Shown: positions 1 to 11,910 of the stretch, one piece after another
Numbering within the stretch: the first letter of the stretch is position 1
How the letters are laid out: each line of letters opens with the position of its first letter
DNA from: Crambe crambe
Lineage: Eukaryota; Porifera; Demospongiae; Poecilosclerida; Crambeidae
Reading direction: 5' to 3'
DNA length: 64,000 nucleotides
Assembly (NCBI GenBank): GCA_963924555.1
Contig: OZ004584.1
Coordinates: 7,439,001 to 7,503,000 of the forward strand
Made by a program: the position numbers and the translations under genes
Notes under the pieces: model-generated
Seen by the model: only the letters and a program-made list of their open reading frames with translations
Database searches by the model: none
Told to the model about the DNA's origin: nothing

Positions 1-676
1 TGGCCAGATAAAATTACTCGTAGCTAGATAGCTATCTATCTTCCACATGATTATTGATACTGGTTACACCCCTTGACCCCTCATATTCATAACTTCAGCC
101 ATACCTAAAGGCTGGATAGATGATAAAGGCAACTGCAGCATGCTCTGTATGAACAGCTCATTGAAAAGGGGGGGAAAAGTACTTCATAAATTCAAACTCT
201 ATCCTTTTATTAATTAATACAGCAAACAGTATTACCTACTTGGACATGTGCCACTTTTTGTCAGGTACATGATAAAGGCACCCCCTGAAGGTCCTGCCTT
301 ATGTGCCCCCCTTGCTCTAGGCTATAATTAATCATTGACACATGCACATCCACATGCAATATAGCTAGCTAGCTTTTACTTACTGAGATCCTCAGACATG
401 TTCTGGCAGATCTTTCTACAAGGCAAGCTGAGCTGCGAGGTGTTGATAACCGTTAATAACAAGCCTTTTTACAACAAAGGCTTGTTCCACTTAACAACTC
501 CACTTGAACGTTAAATCAGCCAAGCGTGGCGCAACTATAGCAAGCTAGGCTAGCCCATGTACGTTAGGGGAGTTTTCAATGACAACATCATTATTATTAA
601 TAACGGAAGTAGGAGTGATAAGGGGGAAGTACCAGGGAATTCTCCGAGTAGTAAACAGACGATTGCTGTTTCTATT
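1..676. other. Intergenic sequence left of the first death-domain gene
   Basis: I see no coding exon here. The stretch is AT-rich with TAGCTAGC strings and short homopolymers. A minus-strand open frame at 550-753 is unsupported: it starts at a non-ATG codon and is hydrophobic low-complexity sequence. The promoter of the gene starting at 677 should lie at the right end, but I cannot point to a specific element. Confidence 0.5.
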
Positions 677-1558
677 ATGGCTGACTTCACTGACTTACCA
701 ATATGTAAGGCTAAATGGATGGTGTAAAATAGCTCATTAATTATAGCTAACACGCTGCATTTAGTAATGGATGGTGTTGATTTATCTATTCTGCAGCCTT
801 ATCAGAGCTTCTGTCAGATTTGAAGGATAAAGTAGCTGCAAAGTGGAACCCTCTGGGAATTCAGCTCAACTTCAGCTCAGCCCAGCTGAATAAAATTGAA
901 GCAGATGTGAGTGGTCGTAATGGAGTGGTGGAGTATTGCTTTCCCCGCATATTAGATGCTTGGATCACAGGGAAACCAGAGAATTACAACAAGGAGAGGC
1001 TAATAAAAGCTGTAAAGACAACTGGATTTGGTAGACTGGCTACTGAAATAGAAAATGAAGGTATGTACGCACATGACATGATGTGTTTTACAAGTGTTCC
1101 TTTGTGAGATAGAGCTGTGTAGTACTTGACCTATAGCTAGATTCTAACTTGAAGAATATCACTTCAGGTTTGGAATTACTGACCTATTAATATTCCCTTT
1201 TATATTCCAGCTGGATTTAAGATGGACTTGAAGACCTTAAGCAATAGATTAGGCCAGTGCAGAGCAAAGTATTCCCAACTTGGGGTGCACTTGGGTGTGA
1301 ATCTTGATACAATTAAAACATTTGAGTGCTGTGTTGGAAACTGTGAGCGATGTCTGCTGGAAGTATTGAAGAGTTATGTGGAAGATAAGTCACCAGATGT
1401 TAAGGAGTTGTGTGATGCATTGGCAAAAATAGGAATGAAGAGATTGAGCGATGAGCTACAGTTGAAATATCAAGGTACATGAATGCATTTAGCTATAACT
1501 ATTGAACATAACAATTTTCCCCCCTACAGGTAGAGACTTTGAAAGAAGAAACCAATAA
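677..1558 (+). CDS. Tandem death-domain protein, copy 1
   Basis: Four exons: 677-704, 797-1060, 1211-1474 and 1530-1558, giving about 194 residues. The first exon codes for MADFTDLPI and its donor is GTAAGG. The two domain exons are each 264 bases and both are phase 1 at both ends. Domain 1 has the death-domain pattern: Trp and Leu-Gly in helix 1-2 (WNPLGIQL), a conserved CFPRILDAW in helix 4-5, and Leu-Ala near the end. Domain 2 is a more divergent relative (YSQLGVHLGV, then CLLEVLKSY). The tail exon ends at TAA, and a polyadenylation signal AATAAA overlaps the stop at 1554-1559. Death domains bind other death domains to build signalling complexes, so an adaptor role in apoptosis or innate immunity is likely, but the partner is unknown. 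It lies 130 bases upstream of a second copy in the same orientation. There is no enzyme domain. Confidence 0.8.
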
Positions 1559-1689
1559 AATTATTTTGAGAATCAATTTTTATTCTTTTAGCTAATAACA
1601 ATCTTTTCTTAGTCTGAATTAAAACTTCAGAGCTAGCTAATTATTCATGGCTCCTCCTACTTTAATAATTTTGCAGTAAACTGGCGAGA

Positions 1690-3191
1690 ATGGGCGATAA
1701 TATTAATACAGATCAACAACAGTTGACAGAGAAACCTTCGTCTTCCATGGAATCGTCAGAGATAAGTACGTCCAGCCAAGCGGTTTGAGTTCACACCCAA
1801 CTAGCTAAATAGCTAAGTCCCTCTCTAGGGGCTAAAGTCGAAATTCTTGAAGATCTAGCTAGCTTGTTAACAAGAGCTAGCTGAGCTAAGAGCAGCCTGT
1901 TGGTGCATGTATAAGCTAATGCAAATGTATTATGAGACAATTCAGTTTAAATTATCTTTGTGCAGTACATGATGACTAGCTAGCTAGATTGCCTATGGCT
2001 ATAGCTAGTTTGGCTTAGGACTACATTTCCAGCAGATTAACTATTAGCTATTATTTTAGGTGCTGAATTGTTGTATAAGGATTTATTGGACATCTCGGCA
2101 AGCTGGGATACATTTGGTACAAATGTTGGAGTCAAAATGGATGATATCAGGAGGATTCGTGCCAATGTTAATGAGCGGGCCAGCTTAACTGGGTTCTGTT
2201 TCCCACTGGTTATTGACGCTTGGTTGACAGGAGGCAAGGTTGATAGGAAGACACTGGTGGATGCTGTAAGGCACCTTGGTAAAGGACGCCTTGCAGATGA
2301 GATCAATGATGATAAAGGTATGTAAGTAATGGGGTTTTACCCATGTTATTATAGTGCAGGAAGTGTGTGGTACACATGTAAGTGCATGAAAATCTTGTGT
2401 TCCCATAATATACATGTTGTAGAAAGAGTTAATGGGGAAATGCAAGCATTGTCTACTAATTGTGGGGCAAGCATAGTTCAGTTTGCCAAAGGCCACATCG
2501 AGTGGAACCTCTGAATAATGGACAGAGATGTTCCCGATCCAGCCGTCTGGGAACACCACACACTTGGGATTCAGCAGTTGCCCTCTTTTGGAGGTTATTT
2601 GTGTAGCATGTATTAAAAAAAAAAGGTAGCTAGGGAGGTTTGTTGAGTCCTTTATCAAATCGAGGTTCCACTGCATTAGCTTGAGGAAAAATTAACAATC
2701 CCAATGGATGAGCTTGCTCCACACTAGGGAGTTGAATGAAGATTTTTGAATCCTTTCCTGACTGATGCTACATGTGAGTTTTTTGTTTATTTTTTTATTT
2801 TTTTGTTTTGTTTTTCGTATGCAGTGAAACTCAAGCAGAGAGTCCTTGTATCCAAGCTGAAGCCTTTGGAACACAAATATGCTGAACTTGCTGTTCTTCT
2901 TGGAGTGGAAAACTATAGGAAGAACGAGGCATTTGCAGGCAACGTTGACAAGTGTTTGTACGAAGTGATCAAGAAGTGGTATGAACTGAAGGATGACGAT
3001 GCCCCCAGCAAAGAGCTGCTCCAAGAAGCACTGGAGAACATTGGGAAGAGAGGATTATCTAATCAGCTAATGGAAAAATATAAGGGTAAAAAGAGATTGA
3101 AGCAACTATAACCAATGATTGAGTGAATTCTATATATACTTCCACAGGTATGAACTTTCCTAATGAAGAACAAGAGAGTGATACGAGATAG
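1690..3191 (+). CDS. Tandem death-domain protein, copy 2
   Basis: Exons 1690-1765, 2060-2317, 2825-3085 and 3148-3191 give 212 residues. The ATG at 1690 opens a 25-residue polar leader (MGDNINTDQQ...). Its donor lies after a single base of the next codon, and every later junction is also phase 1. Domain 1 (about residues 27-112) keeps Trp, the FG turn, CFPLVIDAW and GKGRLADEI. Domain 2 (about 113-199) has LGVENY, CLYEVIKKWYEL and GLSNQLMEKY. The tail is MNFPNEEQESDTR. The protein should be a soluble adaptor. The third exon is preceded by a T-rich tract and the acceptor TATGCAG. The gene faces the broken kinase gene at 3777-5428 tail to tail, the same layout as at 23.6-28.4 kb. The pseudogenes at 5.7-6.7 and 15.9-17.0 kb are its closest relatives in the window. 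Confidence 0.82.
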
Positions 3192-3776
3192 AAGGACTAT
3201 TCATAGAGTAGCATAATGGTTATTATAGTCATACACAACCTTGAACATTTTTAAAATGATCATTTAATAAGACATCAGGAAATAATATTATGGTTGTGCA
3301 TGACAAGTGCCACTTGGTTTGATATGGAGAAAAGAGTAGGTAAAAGCTCTCTATGTGATCACTAGCACAAGATTATTGCCCACACTTTTCAATGGCCACC
3401 TTCTTCAATTCTATTATACTAGCTATAATAATATCATTGCATAATTTTTCATAGTTACATACATTACTACTTTCCAGAGTACTTGCTGACAATCACATGA
3501 ATACAGTTATCATAATAGCATGCTAAGTAGTTAATAGTGTACAACAATAGCTAGGGGGGATGACAAACACAAACTATAAAATTATACAAATAGGCTATAA
3601 TACTACAGGAATACCCAATCACAGTGTGTGCATATAAATAATATAAGATTATGAGTATAAATTATACTAAAGACTGTGCACAAACAATCACTATAATTTA
3701 TTATAATAATTATGGTAAGATGGAATTACCACTTCAGGGGAAAAAAAAACCCTTGCGGGTGAAAAAAAAAAAGCCC
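3192..3776. other. Spacer shared between duplicated units
   Basis: No gene seen. The same AT-rich sequence, with small differences, follows the death-domain copies at about 17,000-17,700 and in part at 24,640-24,900, so it was copied as part of the larger duplicated unit. It contains runs of A and T and the phrase CTTGCGGGTGAAAAA that marks the 3' flank of each kinase copy. Confidence 0.6.
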
Positions 3777-5428
3777 TGGAAAAGAAAGTCAGTAACTTGA
3801 TTTCAGATGGTAGATGGATGACTTGATCCCATAAGCCTGCAAATATAACAACCCAAACTACAATAGAAACTGAATTGGTTACAACTGCAATTCTTTTCTC
3901 TTTATAGCTACTTGCTCTTAGCCCCATTTTATTGCTCATGCAGTCTGAGAGTTCAAAGGTCACTGATGAAATAAACCACCAAATTAAATTTTCCATTTAC
4001 CAGTAAGTCATGCAAGTCTGAGGATGATGGCCATTCCTCTGGAGTCAACTTCAAACACGATTGTACTAATTCTTGCATAATTGGTTCTTGAGAGCTGATC
4101 TGTTAGAGATGATAATATTAATAGTAGACATGTAGTAATGAGCCATTCACCACCACCACCACCACCCACATTGCATACCACTTTATATAGTACTTCCCTG
4201 TCCCACCACTACCACTACCACCTTTACCTTAAGGTGACTATATATTAACGGGGTCAAAATTTAGCGATTTTGCATTTCTTTGTATTTAATTTTGAATGTG
4301 TGAACTACAATACACATGGACAGCTACAATACAAAAAAGCCCTGGTAAAGTATGAAGAGCTTGTTACCAAGCTCTACAAGGAACCTGAAGATGGGAAGCT
4401 TGAAGATGTAATTGATGAAGTTCTTGAAGGTTTAGACTCTGATACAGATGAAGAAGAAGAGCAAGATCAATGAAGTGCTGCACTAGTGAAGAGAAAGTAC
4501 AGAGAAGAGAGCAACACTAGCCAGCTGTGGGAAGCTTACCATGTTGTGAAAATTCTGTTTGTTATTTGTAATAATAATTATTCATAGTTATTTGTAATGA
4601 TATTCATAGTTACTTTGTGATGTAATATTTTATTAGCAAGTACAAATATTAACAAATCACTAAAATTAGTACCCATTTTTAATAGTCACCTTAAGGTATC
4701 AATCTTACCTGAGATAACCAGGAAGCCACATCGTATACCTCCTTAGAGTATTCAGGTGGGAACCACAGGGACCTTCTGTGTCATCAAATCTTAGCTTCTG
4801 GTCTTCTGATAGTCAAATGGTGCATCTTTCCCCTTGGCCATTGCATAAATAATACAGCCAAGACTCCACATGTCACATTTCAAATCATACCCATAACAAT
4901 AATAAGCACACACGACTTCAGGAGCCATATAAGGAGGGGTGCCTTCTCTTTCAAAGAACTCGTTATCTTCTTGCTCATCAAGATAGCTAGCTTCTCCATA
5001 ATCACAAATACACAGACAGTGCTTCTCTTTATCCAGTAGAATATTAGCAGCTGGAAAAAAATGGAAGGAATAATTCTATGAAAAATTAAGGTGTCTGTAC
5101 AAGCTTATCTATCTGCTATGCTTGGGGTACTGGTAAAAATAATAGCTAACATACGCTTCAAATCTCTGTGTGCAATATTCAAGCCATGAAGATGCTTAAG
5201 ACCACAGCTCATCTGTTTCATATAATCAATATTCAGATTCTCATCAAGGGGACCATGATTCAGCTCATCTTCCAATAGCATACAGTATAATTTTTTGTTA
5301 TACACATACCTGGCATTCGTTCCATGAATATGTTGAAGGTTTCTCTTGAATATTGTTGATGGCTTGTACAACCGAAGAATTTGATGACATTCTCGTGCTG
5401 TTGAATGGAATACATCACAATCCCGTGT
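3777..5428 (-). pseudogene. Broken kinase gene copy (3' half only)
   Basis: This is the third copy of the minus-strand kinase family (compare 17777-20747). Recognisable parts, in gene order, are: a 5'-truncated piece of the exon carrying NVIKFFG and FNIFMERMPG (to about 5310), the HRDLK exon (5152-5277), the activation-segment exon with DYGEAS, PPYMAPEV and CDMWSLGCIIYAM (about 4717-5053), the RPSSSDLH exon (about 3999-4099) and a remnant of the small last exon near 3800. The leader, linker and Gly-loop exons are missing. The acceptor in front of the HRDLK exon is deleted, and two insertions (6 and 8 bases) near 4775-4805 shift the frame. A 470-base DNA transposon sits in the intron after the activation-segment exon. 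The copy cannot encode a kinase. Confidence 0.8.
4227..4696. mobile_element. Tc1/mariner-type short DNA transposon (470 bp)
   Basis: The ends are inverted repeats of about 15 bases (CCTTAAGGTGACTAT on the left, its complement on the right) and the element is flanked by TA on both sides (4225-4226 and 4697-4698). The related kinase copies at 18.4 and 25.4 kb lack it and show the empty site, so this is an insertion with a TA target duplication, as known for Tc1/mariner. Inside is a plus-strand frame at 4270-4473 (67 codons, ending in an acidic DSDTDEEEEQDQ tail) that I do not recognise. It may be a transposase remnant or captured sequence. Confidence 0.8.
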
Positions 5429-5652
5429 CCGGAGGTTATAGTATCTATGCTGATACAGGCTTGTGCTTGTCTAAGCACTTAGCATTTGGTTAGTTTCAGC
5501 CAGTACAGTTTACAGCTAGCTACAAGCTACAGCTACTAGAAGCATAGAGCTAGCTACACTAAGCTGGACATCGAGCGTGGCCCCGCGCGCGCAAGTGACA
5601 GGTGGAAGACTATCAATTTCAAGGGCTAGATCCGCCCCTGCTAGCTAGCTAG

Positions 5653-6700
5653 ATTGCCTATGGCTATAGCTAGTTTGGCTCAAGGCTACATTTCCAGCAG
5701 ATTAACAATTAGCTATTATTTTAGGTGCTGAATTATTGTATAAGGATTTATTGGACATCTCGGCAAGCTGGGATACATTTGGTACAAATGTAGGATAATA
5801 TCAGTTAATGAACGGGCCAGCTTAACTGTTTCCCACTGGTTATCGGTGCTTGGTTGACAGGAGGCAAGGTTGATAGGAAGACACTGGTGGATGCTGTAAG
5901 ACATCTAGGTAAAGGATGCCTTGCAGATGAGATCAATGATGGTAAGTAATGGGGTTTTACCCGTGTTATTATAGTGCAGGAAGTGTGTGGTACACATGTT
6001 ACATAATACATGTTCTAGAAAGAGTTAATGGGAAAATGCATTGTAGCAACTAGCTAATTGTGGGGCAAGCAAGCTTAGTTTGCCAAAGGTCATCAGGAAA
6101 GGTCAGAACTATAGTAGCTATGATACAAAATCCTCCCTAGTGTGGGGCAGGCACATCTGATTAGGGATTATTAATCCAAAAATGTCCTCATCGACTCCGC
6201 AGTGGAACCTCTGATAAAGGACATCTCCCAATAAACCTCCCAACAAAAAGTAGTACCTTTTTATATACTCATACAAAATAACCTCCAAAAGAAAACAACC
6301 TCTTTTACAGATGACAAAATGCTCCACTCGATGTGTGTGTAATTCTACATGTGTAGCTAGATAGCTACATTTTCTTTTCTTTCTTTTTTTGTATGCAGTG
6401 AAACTCAAGCAGAGAGTCCTTGTATCGAAGCTGAAGCCTTTGGAGCACAAAAACTTCCTGTTCTTCTTGGAGTGAAAAACTATAGGCAGAACGAGGCATT
6501 TGCAGGCAATATTGACAAGTGTTTGTACAAAGTGATCAAGGAGCACTGGAGAACATTGGGAAGAGAAGACTATCCAATCAGCTGATGGAAAAATATAAAG
6601 GTAGTAGCTATAACCAATAAAATCATGATTGAGTGAATTCTATAATTCCACAGGTATGAACTTTCCTGATGAAGAACAAGAGAGTGATACAACATGGACG
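5653..6700 (+). pseudogene. Broken tandem death-domain gene copy
   Basis: This is a close copy of 1978-3191. The first domain exon starts near 5725 and reads LLYKDLLDISASWDTFGTNVG before a deletion brings in a stop; the central helix region is missing. The second domain exon (from about 6399) lacks the middle part coding for the residues before the LMEKY end. The tail exon (MNFPDEEQESDTT-like, about 6654-6695) is preserved. No leader exon was found. With several frame breaks it should be non-functional. Confidence 0.8.
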
Positions 6701-7724
6701 GACTACTCATATAGCATAATGGTTATTATAATTATACACAGCCTTGAACATTTTAAAAATGATCATTAAGACATCAGGAAATATTATAGTTAGCCTTATT
6801 AGCCTTGTCCCCAGGCTTTCATGCACACAAAGAGGATGTACACACTGACTGCACATGCTCAGGTTTTTCAATAATTAGCTAGAAAAGGGGGGGGGCATCT
6901 GCCCCCCCTTCGATCCTGCCCCTGTCTTGCACGGGCCTCTCTCCTGCTCATTCAGTAAACATCCTCAGGGAATTCATAGGTTTAGCTATTAGCATGTGCT
7001 CACATAATCACATCTCTTGTGCACTCCAACCCTGCCATAGGCATAGGAAGCATGGGGGCCATGGGGGCCATGGCCCCCATGCTCTTTTATTCATGGGGGC
7101 TTGGCCCCCATGCCCTCTGAGCTACCAACTATACTCACTCTGACTGCAGATTAATGTTCCCCCCATTGCCCCCAAGGTATAAATATTTTTATAGGCTACT
7201 CCCTTTGTTGACCACAGGTTATTATGTACATGTAGTCACCAAAGGGAGTAATTAAGGACCAATTTGGGATACTTCAGAGTAGTAAGCATTTTTGGCTTCG
7301 CGCCTTGCACTGGAGGGGGCACATCCCCCTCCCACGCCCTCCCCCTTGCTGTGGCCTATGGCCACGCGATTGGTGAACTTCCCCCCAAGGTGAAATTCCC
7401 TGTTATTGCATATGATTGATGCCCCCGTGCTCTAAATCATCTTCCTACGCCTATGCCTGCAATGCATAGAAGTGTCCAAAGTCCAAAGCAGCCACACCTT
7501 AACTGCATCACACTGATGCATGTTATAGATTCCTGCATCTAAATTGGTACAGTTGTTGCCAACAAAATCGGTCTTCACAGATAGCTACATGTAATATTGT
7601 TGAAAGAGAGCTATGGAAGCCAAGGTGTGTTTTTAAAAATCTTTACCATAGTGAGTGTGGGAATTCAGTTGTCCTACAGCCTATATATACAGCCATACAG
7701 CTAGACTCTGTCTAGTTATAAAGA
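6701..7724. other. Intergenic stretch with one transposon
   Basis: No coding sequence recognised. It contains the 420-base element at 7036-7455 and a GC-rich, palindromic stretch around 6885-6910 (a run of G followed by a run of C). Confidence 0.5.
7036..7455. mobile_element. Non-autonomous DNA transposon with 5-bp target repeat
   Basis: The left end CATAGGCATAGGAAG and the complement of the right end CATAGGCGTAGGAAG differ at one base. CCTGC flanks both sides (7031-7035 and 7456-7460), consistent with a 5-base target duplication. The interior is rich in GGGGGCCATGG and CCCCC strings and has no long open frame. Similar GTAGGAA ends occur at 13584-13833 and 46960-47271, so this looks like a family; a hAT5-like origin is possible but not shown. 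Confidence 0.65.
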
Positions 7725-7855
7725 TAAGTGTTCGATGGCATATTGACTTTGGAAGAAAGGGTGATCCAGGAGTTGTTTCGCCATGTGCCATTCCATCGGA
7801 TCCATGCATAAAATCTGATGCATATTGTAACCACTTCATCTCCCTCCTCACATGT
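7725..7855 (-). pseudogene. Scrap of the last exon of a NACHT-kinase gene
   Basis: On the minus strand this matches the final exon of the gene at 29989-34366 (ERHMAKELLDHPFF region, 29996-30147), with a deletion in the middle and several substitutions. No other part of that gene is present nearby. It marks an old duplication of the kinase end. Confidence 0.65.
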
Positions 7856-7934
7856 ATTTTGGGTCAATCATAAGAAATTTTGAAACTTAATATCTACACC
7901 CTTGATTTGAACACCTTATGTAGCTTATTCCAGC

Positions 7935-8612
7935 TACATGGATGGACAGAGAGAAATGTGTGATTGTAGCCATGGAGAAGCTAGCATCTCAATGAGCATG
8001 CAGGAAGATAATGAGTTCTCTGAACCCTTTCCCTGAAGAGTCGTGTGTGCTTGTTATGGTTGTGGGTATCATAGGTGGTGGAAGGTGACAGGTGGGGACA
8101 CCCGAAGTAGCACTCTTTAGTCACAAGTAATCAATTGCACAGCGTTAATGACATTGTGAGCCCCCCCCCCCCCCCCCCCCCCCCCATGCTTCCATGCTTC
8201 CATTGTGACATGTGGAGACTTGGTTGCATCAGTATGCTAGCTATGGCTAACAAGGCAACATTTGACTATCACCAGGTTTGATGAAGAGCCCTTGTGGTTC
8301 CTACAATAATGATTGTGGGTTCCTGGTTATCTTGGATGAGATTGATAAAAGGTAATGGTAGTGGAAGGGGAGTACTAGGGTTCCTCACTCAGGTGCATGG
8401 GATTGGGTTCCTGGTTGCAACACCTATCTGAACAAATTCACATAGCCACCTTTCAAAGGAGCTACTTGAAAGGAGGCTGTGTTTTGATAGATATTAAATG
8501 TTGCAAGAGATCACTGCAAGATTGGTGGCTATCAACCTATGAGCTCAGTTACAAAGAATCACTACAATTATGTCTGAAGCTGAATCCAGGAGCAGCCATC
8601 ATCATCGGTTAT
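7935..8612 (+). pseudogene. Scraps of the kinase gene family, plus strand
   Basis: Three pieces in gene order match the minus-strand kinase family: 7955-8065 (the DYGEAS to VCAYYGC part of the activation segment), about 8270-8350 (the DEDPLWF to VDSWLSQ end of that exon and its intron start) and about 8490-8610 (the ELLLSCLKLTPEERPSSSD exon). Deletions and stops break every frame, and a run of C lies at about 8161-8185. The scraps run opposite to the death-domain gene at 9210-10123, so the same tail-to-tail pair exists here as an inverted copy. Confidence 0.7.
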
Positions 8613-8867
8613 TAACTTATAGCCTCATTCCCAGGCCCTCCTTTTTAATTATGATGGTGGAGGAGGAGGGCCTGGGAGGAGGCTACTAAACTTACTGGTC
8701 AACTATCAGCATGACCTTTGAAATCTCAGTCTGAGCAATATTTCCAAACTCCACCCGATCAGAAACCAATTACACAATTTTGCTGTTCACAGTGAAAAAA
8801 AATAATAATAATAATCACTATAATTTGTCAGCATATAGCAATGAAATTACACCTTTAATCTTCAGTA

Positions 8868-9068
8868 AGGTAAAGTAGGGCTATTCTGAACAGCGGGGCT
8901 ATTCTGAAGGGTCAAATATTTTCAAAACTCCTCAAGCTTATGAGCTGTATTTATTCTACTATTATAGTAGATTATATTCTCCAACATTGAGCTCAGAAGT
9001 CTCAGTAGCTTCAGAAATATTTGAACAATACGGAATTACCTGCTGTTCAAAAAAGCCCCGCTTTACCT
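8868..9068. mobile_element. Short palindromic DNA element (201 bp)
   Basis: The left end (AGGTAAAGTAGGGCTATTCT) and the complement of the right end (AGGTAAAGCGGGGCTTTTTT) form inverted repeats that continue to a shared GAACAGC. TA stands on both sides (8866-8867 and 9069-9070). TA flanks suggest a Tc1/mariner-type short element. It has no open frame. It lies just past the 3' end of the death-domain gene on the minus strand. Confidence 0.6.
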
Positions 9069-9209
9069 TATAGCACTAAGCAGTTATAATATCATCCCCC
9101 CTCCCCCCTTAAAAAAATTTCTATTGTAGCTAGCTACACTGAGTTACTGATAGAAACAAAATAACATTTTATTACTTAGCATGTTTTATGGTAGCTGTAG
9201 CTATTCACA

Positions 9210-10123
9210 TCAGCAAATACTCTTTTTATTTGGAAACTCGAAATCTGAATGAGAATATTAAAAAGTGGCCATGAAAAAGTGTGGGAATGGATGCATACTG
9301 TACAATGTCATGTAGCTATAGTTACCTTTATATTTCTGATCCAGTTCTCGTGCCAGTCGTCCCTTTCCAATTCCTTTCAGAGCTTTTACAAGTGCCTCCC
9401 TACTAGGTGCCTTTTCTTTCTCCATATCAAACCACACTCGGATAACCTCAGATAAGCATCTGTCAGCATCTCCTGAATGTTTCTCAAAGCTTTTACAATC
9501 AACTCCAATCAGTCCAGCAAGTGAATCATATTTAGCCTCCAGTGGTTTCAAGACTGTTTGAAGGCAACCTGAATCTGTGATATTGAATTCCTCCACTCCT
9601 ACATTATAGTTATAGCAGCAAGCTATATACATAAGCACTATATCTAGCTAGCTACAGTTTATGACAGACCCAGTTTTCTGAATCTCTTTTCCCTGATATC
9701 TTGAGCAAGATTTCCCTTTCCGAGTTTCTGTACAATATCTGCCAGTTCGTTTTCATCTTTAGGAGGGTTATCACTGTCTAGCCAAGCATCTATGACCCGA
9801 ATGAAACAGTGTGATGTTAAACTATCTCTCCCTGTAGCTTCCGAACGAATTTTGTCCAACTTATCCATAGGGATTCCAACACTAGAGCCAATAACCTCCC
9901 ATTTTGCTGATAAGTCAATCAAGTCATCATACAACTTTTTTTTTAAACCTAATACAATAACAAGAATATTGAAGGAATTAGCCAATACTCTCTCTGTCCT
10001 TGCTAGCTACATGGATCATCAGTTCTAGTTAGCTAGCTAACTCAGGCCTTAGCTAGCTACGCTGATCATACTTTCTTTCTCCATGGAAGAAGTGGGTTTC
10101 TGGGAACACTGCTGATCACCCAT
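9210..10123 (-). CDS. Tandem death-domain protein, copy 4 (inverted)
   Basis: In gene order the exons are 10123-10072 (leader MGDQQCSQKPTSSMEKE), 9948-9670, 9598-9326 and 9244-9210, all phase 1, giving 212 residues. Domain 1 has AKWEVIGSSVGI, HCFIRVIDAWL and GKGNLAQDI. Domain 2 has LGV-like LIGVDCKSFEKH, CLSEVIRVWFDMEKE and RLARELDQKY. The tail is DFEFPNKKSIC. The domain 1 exon needs an unusual donor (G followed by GTCTGT at 9669). If it is not used, translation stops at a TAA 9 bases further on (9659-9661), giving a one-domain protein. The same arrangement is kept in two other copies (see findings). A soluble adaptor role is inferred from the domains. Confidence 0.78.
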
Positions 10124-11910
10124 ATTGGTTCTCGTATAATTTTGCCGGGCACGCTGCAGCAGCCTAGTCTCGGTCGTATTTAGAAAAAAAATTCTTGGGA
10201 TCGTGGGACGTGGCCGAAGCAGCGAGGGGGGAGGGGGATATGTCCCCTCCCGCGCGGAGCGCGAAACTGCCTCCATTTTACAAGTGAATGGAAAAGCTAA
10301 AAGAGGTCTACTATACTATAAGAACACTTAAAAAAATATAATTACAGGTTCATGGCAGCACAGCTGTTTAAAAAAAATCCTCTCAGCTGCCTAGCTTCAT
10401 ACCCAGGGCCCCAGGCTCTAAAGTTATGCGGAAGACCTGGTACTCACTATTTGCGCATGCGCCAAAAATTTCACGCGAAATTCCCGCTTTATGACGGTGT
10501 GTGATGTCACAACATGTAACTACGTGTATGAGCATGCGCAATAAGATAAGCTATTTTTATAGAATCCTAGTTTCCTGTCCAAGAAAACATCCACAAGTGC
10601 TTCGGGCGGAAGGTTATTGCTTCGTTGTTTCCTGTCTTCACGGGTTTTCCCAAAAAGAGCTGTTTGTGAAGCCAAACATGCGCGCTCTACTGCGCGCATG
10701 AGCAGTGGCAGTAATAATATTTTTTGATGCGGTGACATTTTCAATACGCGGGCGGTGGACAGGAAACAATCATTCTATTAATAGTGGCCTAAGAAGAGAA
10801 GATTAAGACAAGACTGGCACTTTAAAAACTATTCATAGTGGCAAGAATTTCTTTATCAATAAGCCGCTCTCCCTTAAATCCAGAGGAGATGATCATAGCC
10901 TCAGCTCTGCACTATTCCCCAACGAACTGCTGCTCCTTGTTCAGTACTAGGTGGGATTGTCCCAGCCGAGATAGGGCGTAAAATAAACACACCGTCCAGG
11001 CCTGTAGCCAGGATTTTAGAAAAGGGATGGCTCTGGAGTATTATATTGTGTTCCTCAATGTGTACGAACTAGCTAAGTGGTTTACCGTTATCAATTCAAT
11101 CAAGGGCGGAAGGGTTGAGCCGCCTGCTGGCTACAGGCCTGCCGTCCGCGAAGAAGAACAGTACTGATTCAGCAGTATTGCGTCATGCGTCAAGGAAGAT
11201 TACAGTGAATTGCAAGTTGGTTGTCTAAATGTAAAGCGCAAATTGAAGACTTGCTTCTATTGAGGAAAAGCCACACATCTATTCAGGAACAGCCTCAAGT
11301 TTACACAGCTCTTTTAGATTTTGCGTAGGCATCAAAAACAAAAATAATAGTAAAACAGCATTACTGCGTTAGTCTGAGGGTGGACATATGATTAGGTGAG
11401 AATAGCCTGATGATGTGATTGATATCAGGGTTCTCCTTCTTCAGCTCTCCCGTAATTTCCTCCTTAGTCATCCCTGGCTGGTTAGCAGGGAGGTGACATG
11501 TAAGAAAATGTTCGAAATAAGTTGCTAGGACTGTATACTCTTCACAAAAGGCACAAGGGGTTGGGCCAAACACAGGTCTGGTCATATATCATCATGTTGA
11601 ACAGAGATTGGACGGCTGTGGTGCCACGTGGACCAAAGTCAAGAGCCAGGTCCCAGATTTTGAGCTAGCAGGTAGACCCACCGGAAAATTGGCGCATGCG
11701 CAAACAGTAGGTACCCCCTGCGCTGCCCACCCCTATTAAATACGGCCCTTGAATGACGTTGAATGACATCATTACAGTCGAATCGCGATCGCCAATACAC
11801 CGGAAGTCCATTGCCGTAATACAATGTTAATTTTCCGAGAATACAAACAGTATCCGGAAAATTACTGCAAACTCAGCATAAATTACCATAAAGAATGGCA
11901 GCTGTTTTAG
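10124..11910. other. Gene-poor stretch upstream of the inverted death-domain gene
   Basis: No gene can be supported. It has several GCGCATGCGC-type strings (about 10456, 10537, 10679, 11693) and a short piece ending AATAGTGGCCTAA near 10790 that resembles one end of the Harbinger-type elements at 22475 and 49265. A minus-strand ATG frame at 11361-11585 (74 codons) has a C-x2-C and a later His/Cys cluster, but nothing else argues that it is a gene. Confidence 0.4.

Noticed and set aside
2185-2676. Minus-strand frames over the death-domain exons (also at 5716-6011 and 16141-16377)
   Set aside because: They are the opposite strand of conserved death-domain exons and have no splice or motif support.
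11361-11585. Minus-strand 74-codon frame with C-x2-C and His/Cys residues
   Set aside because: No splice context, no relative in the window and no clear zinc-finger spacing, so I do not list it as a gene.
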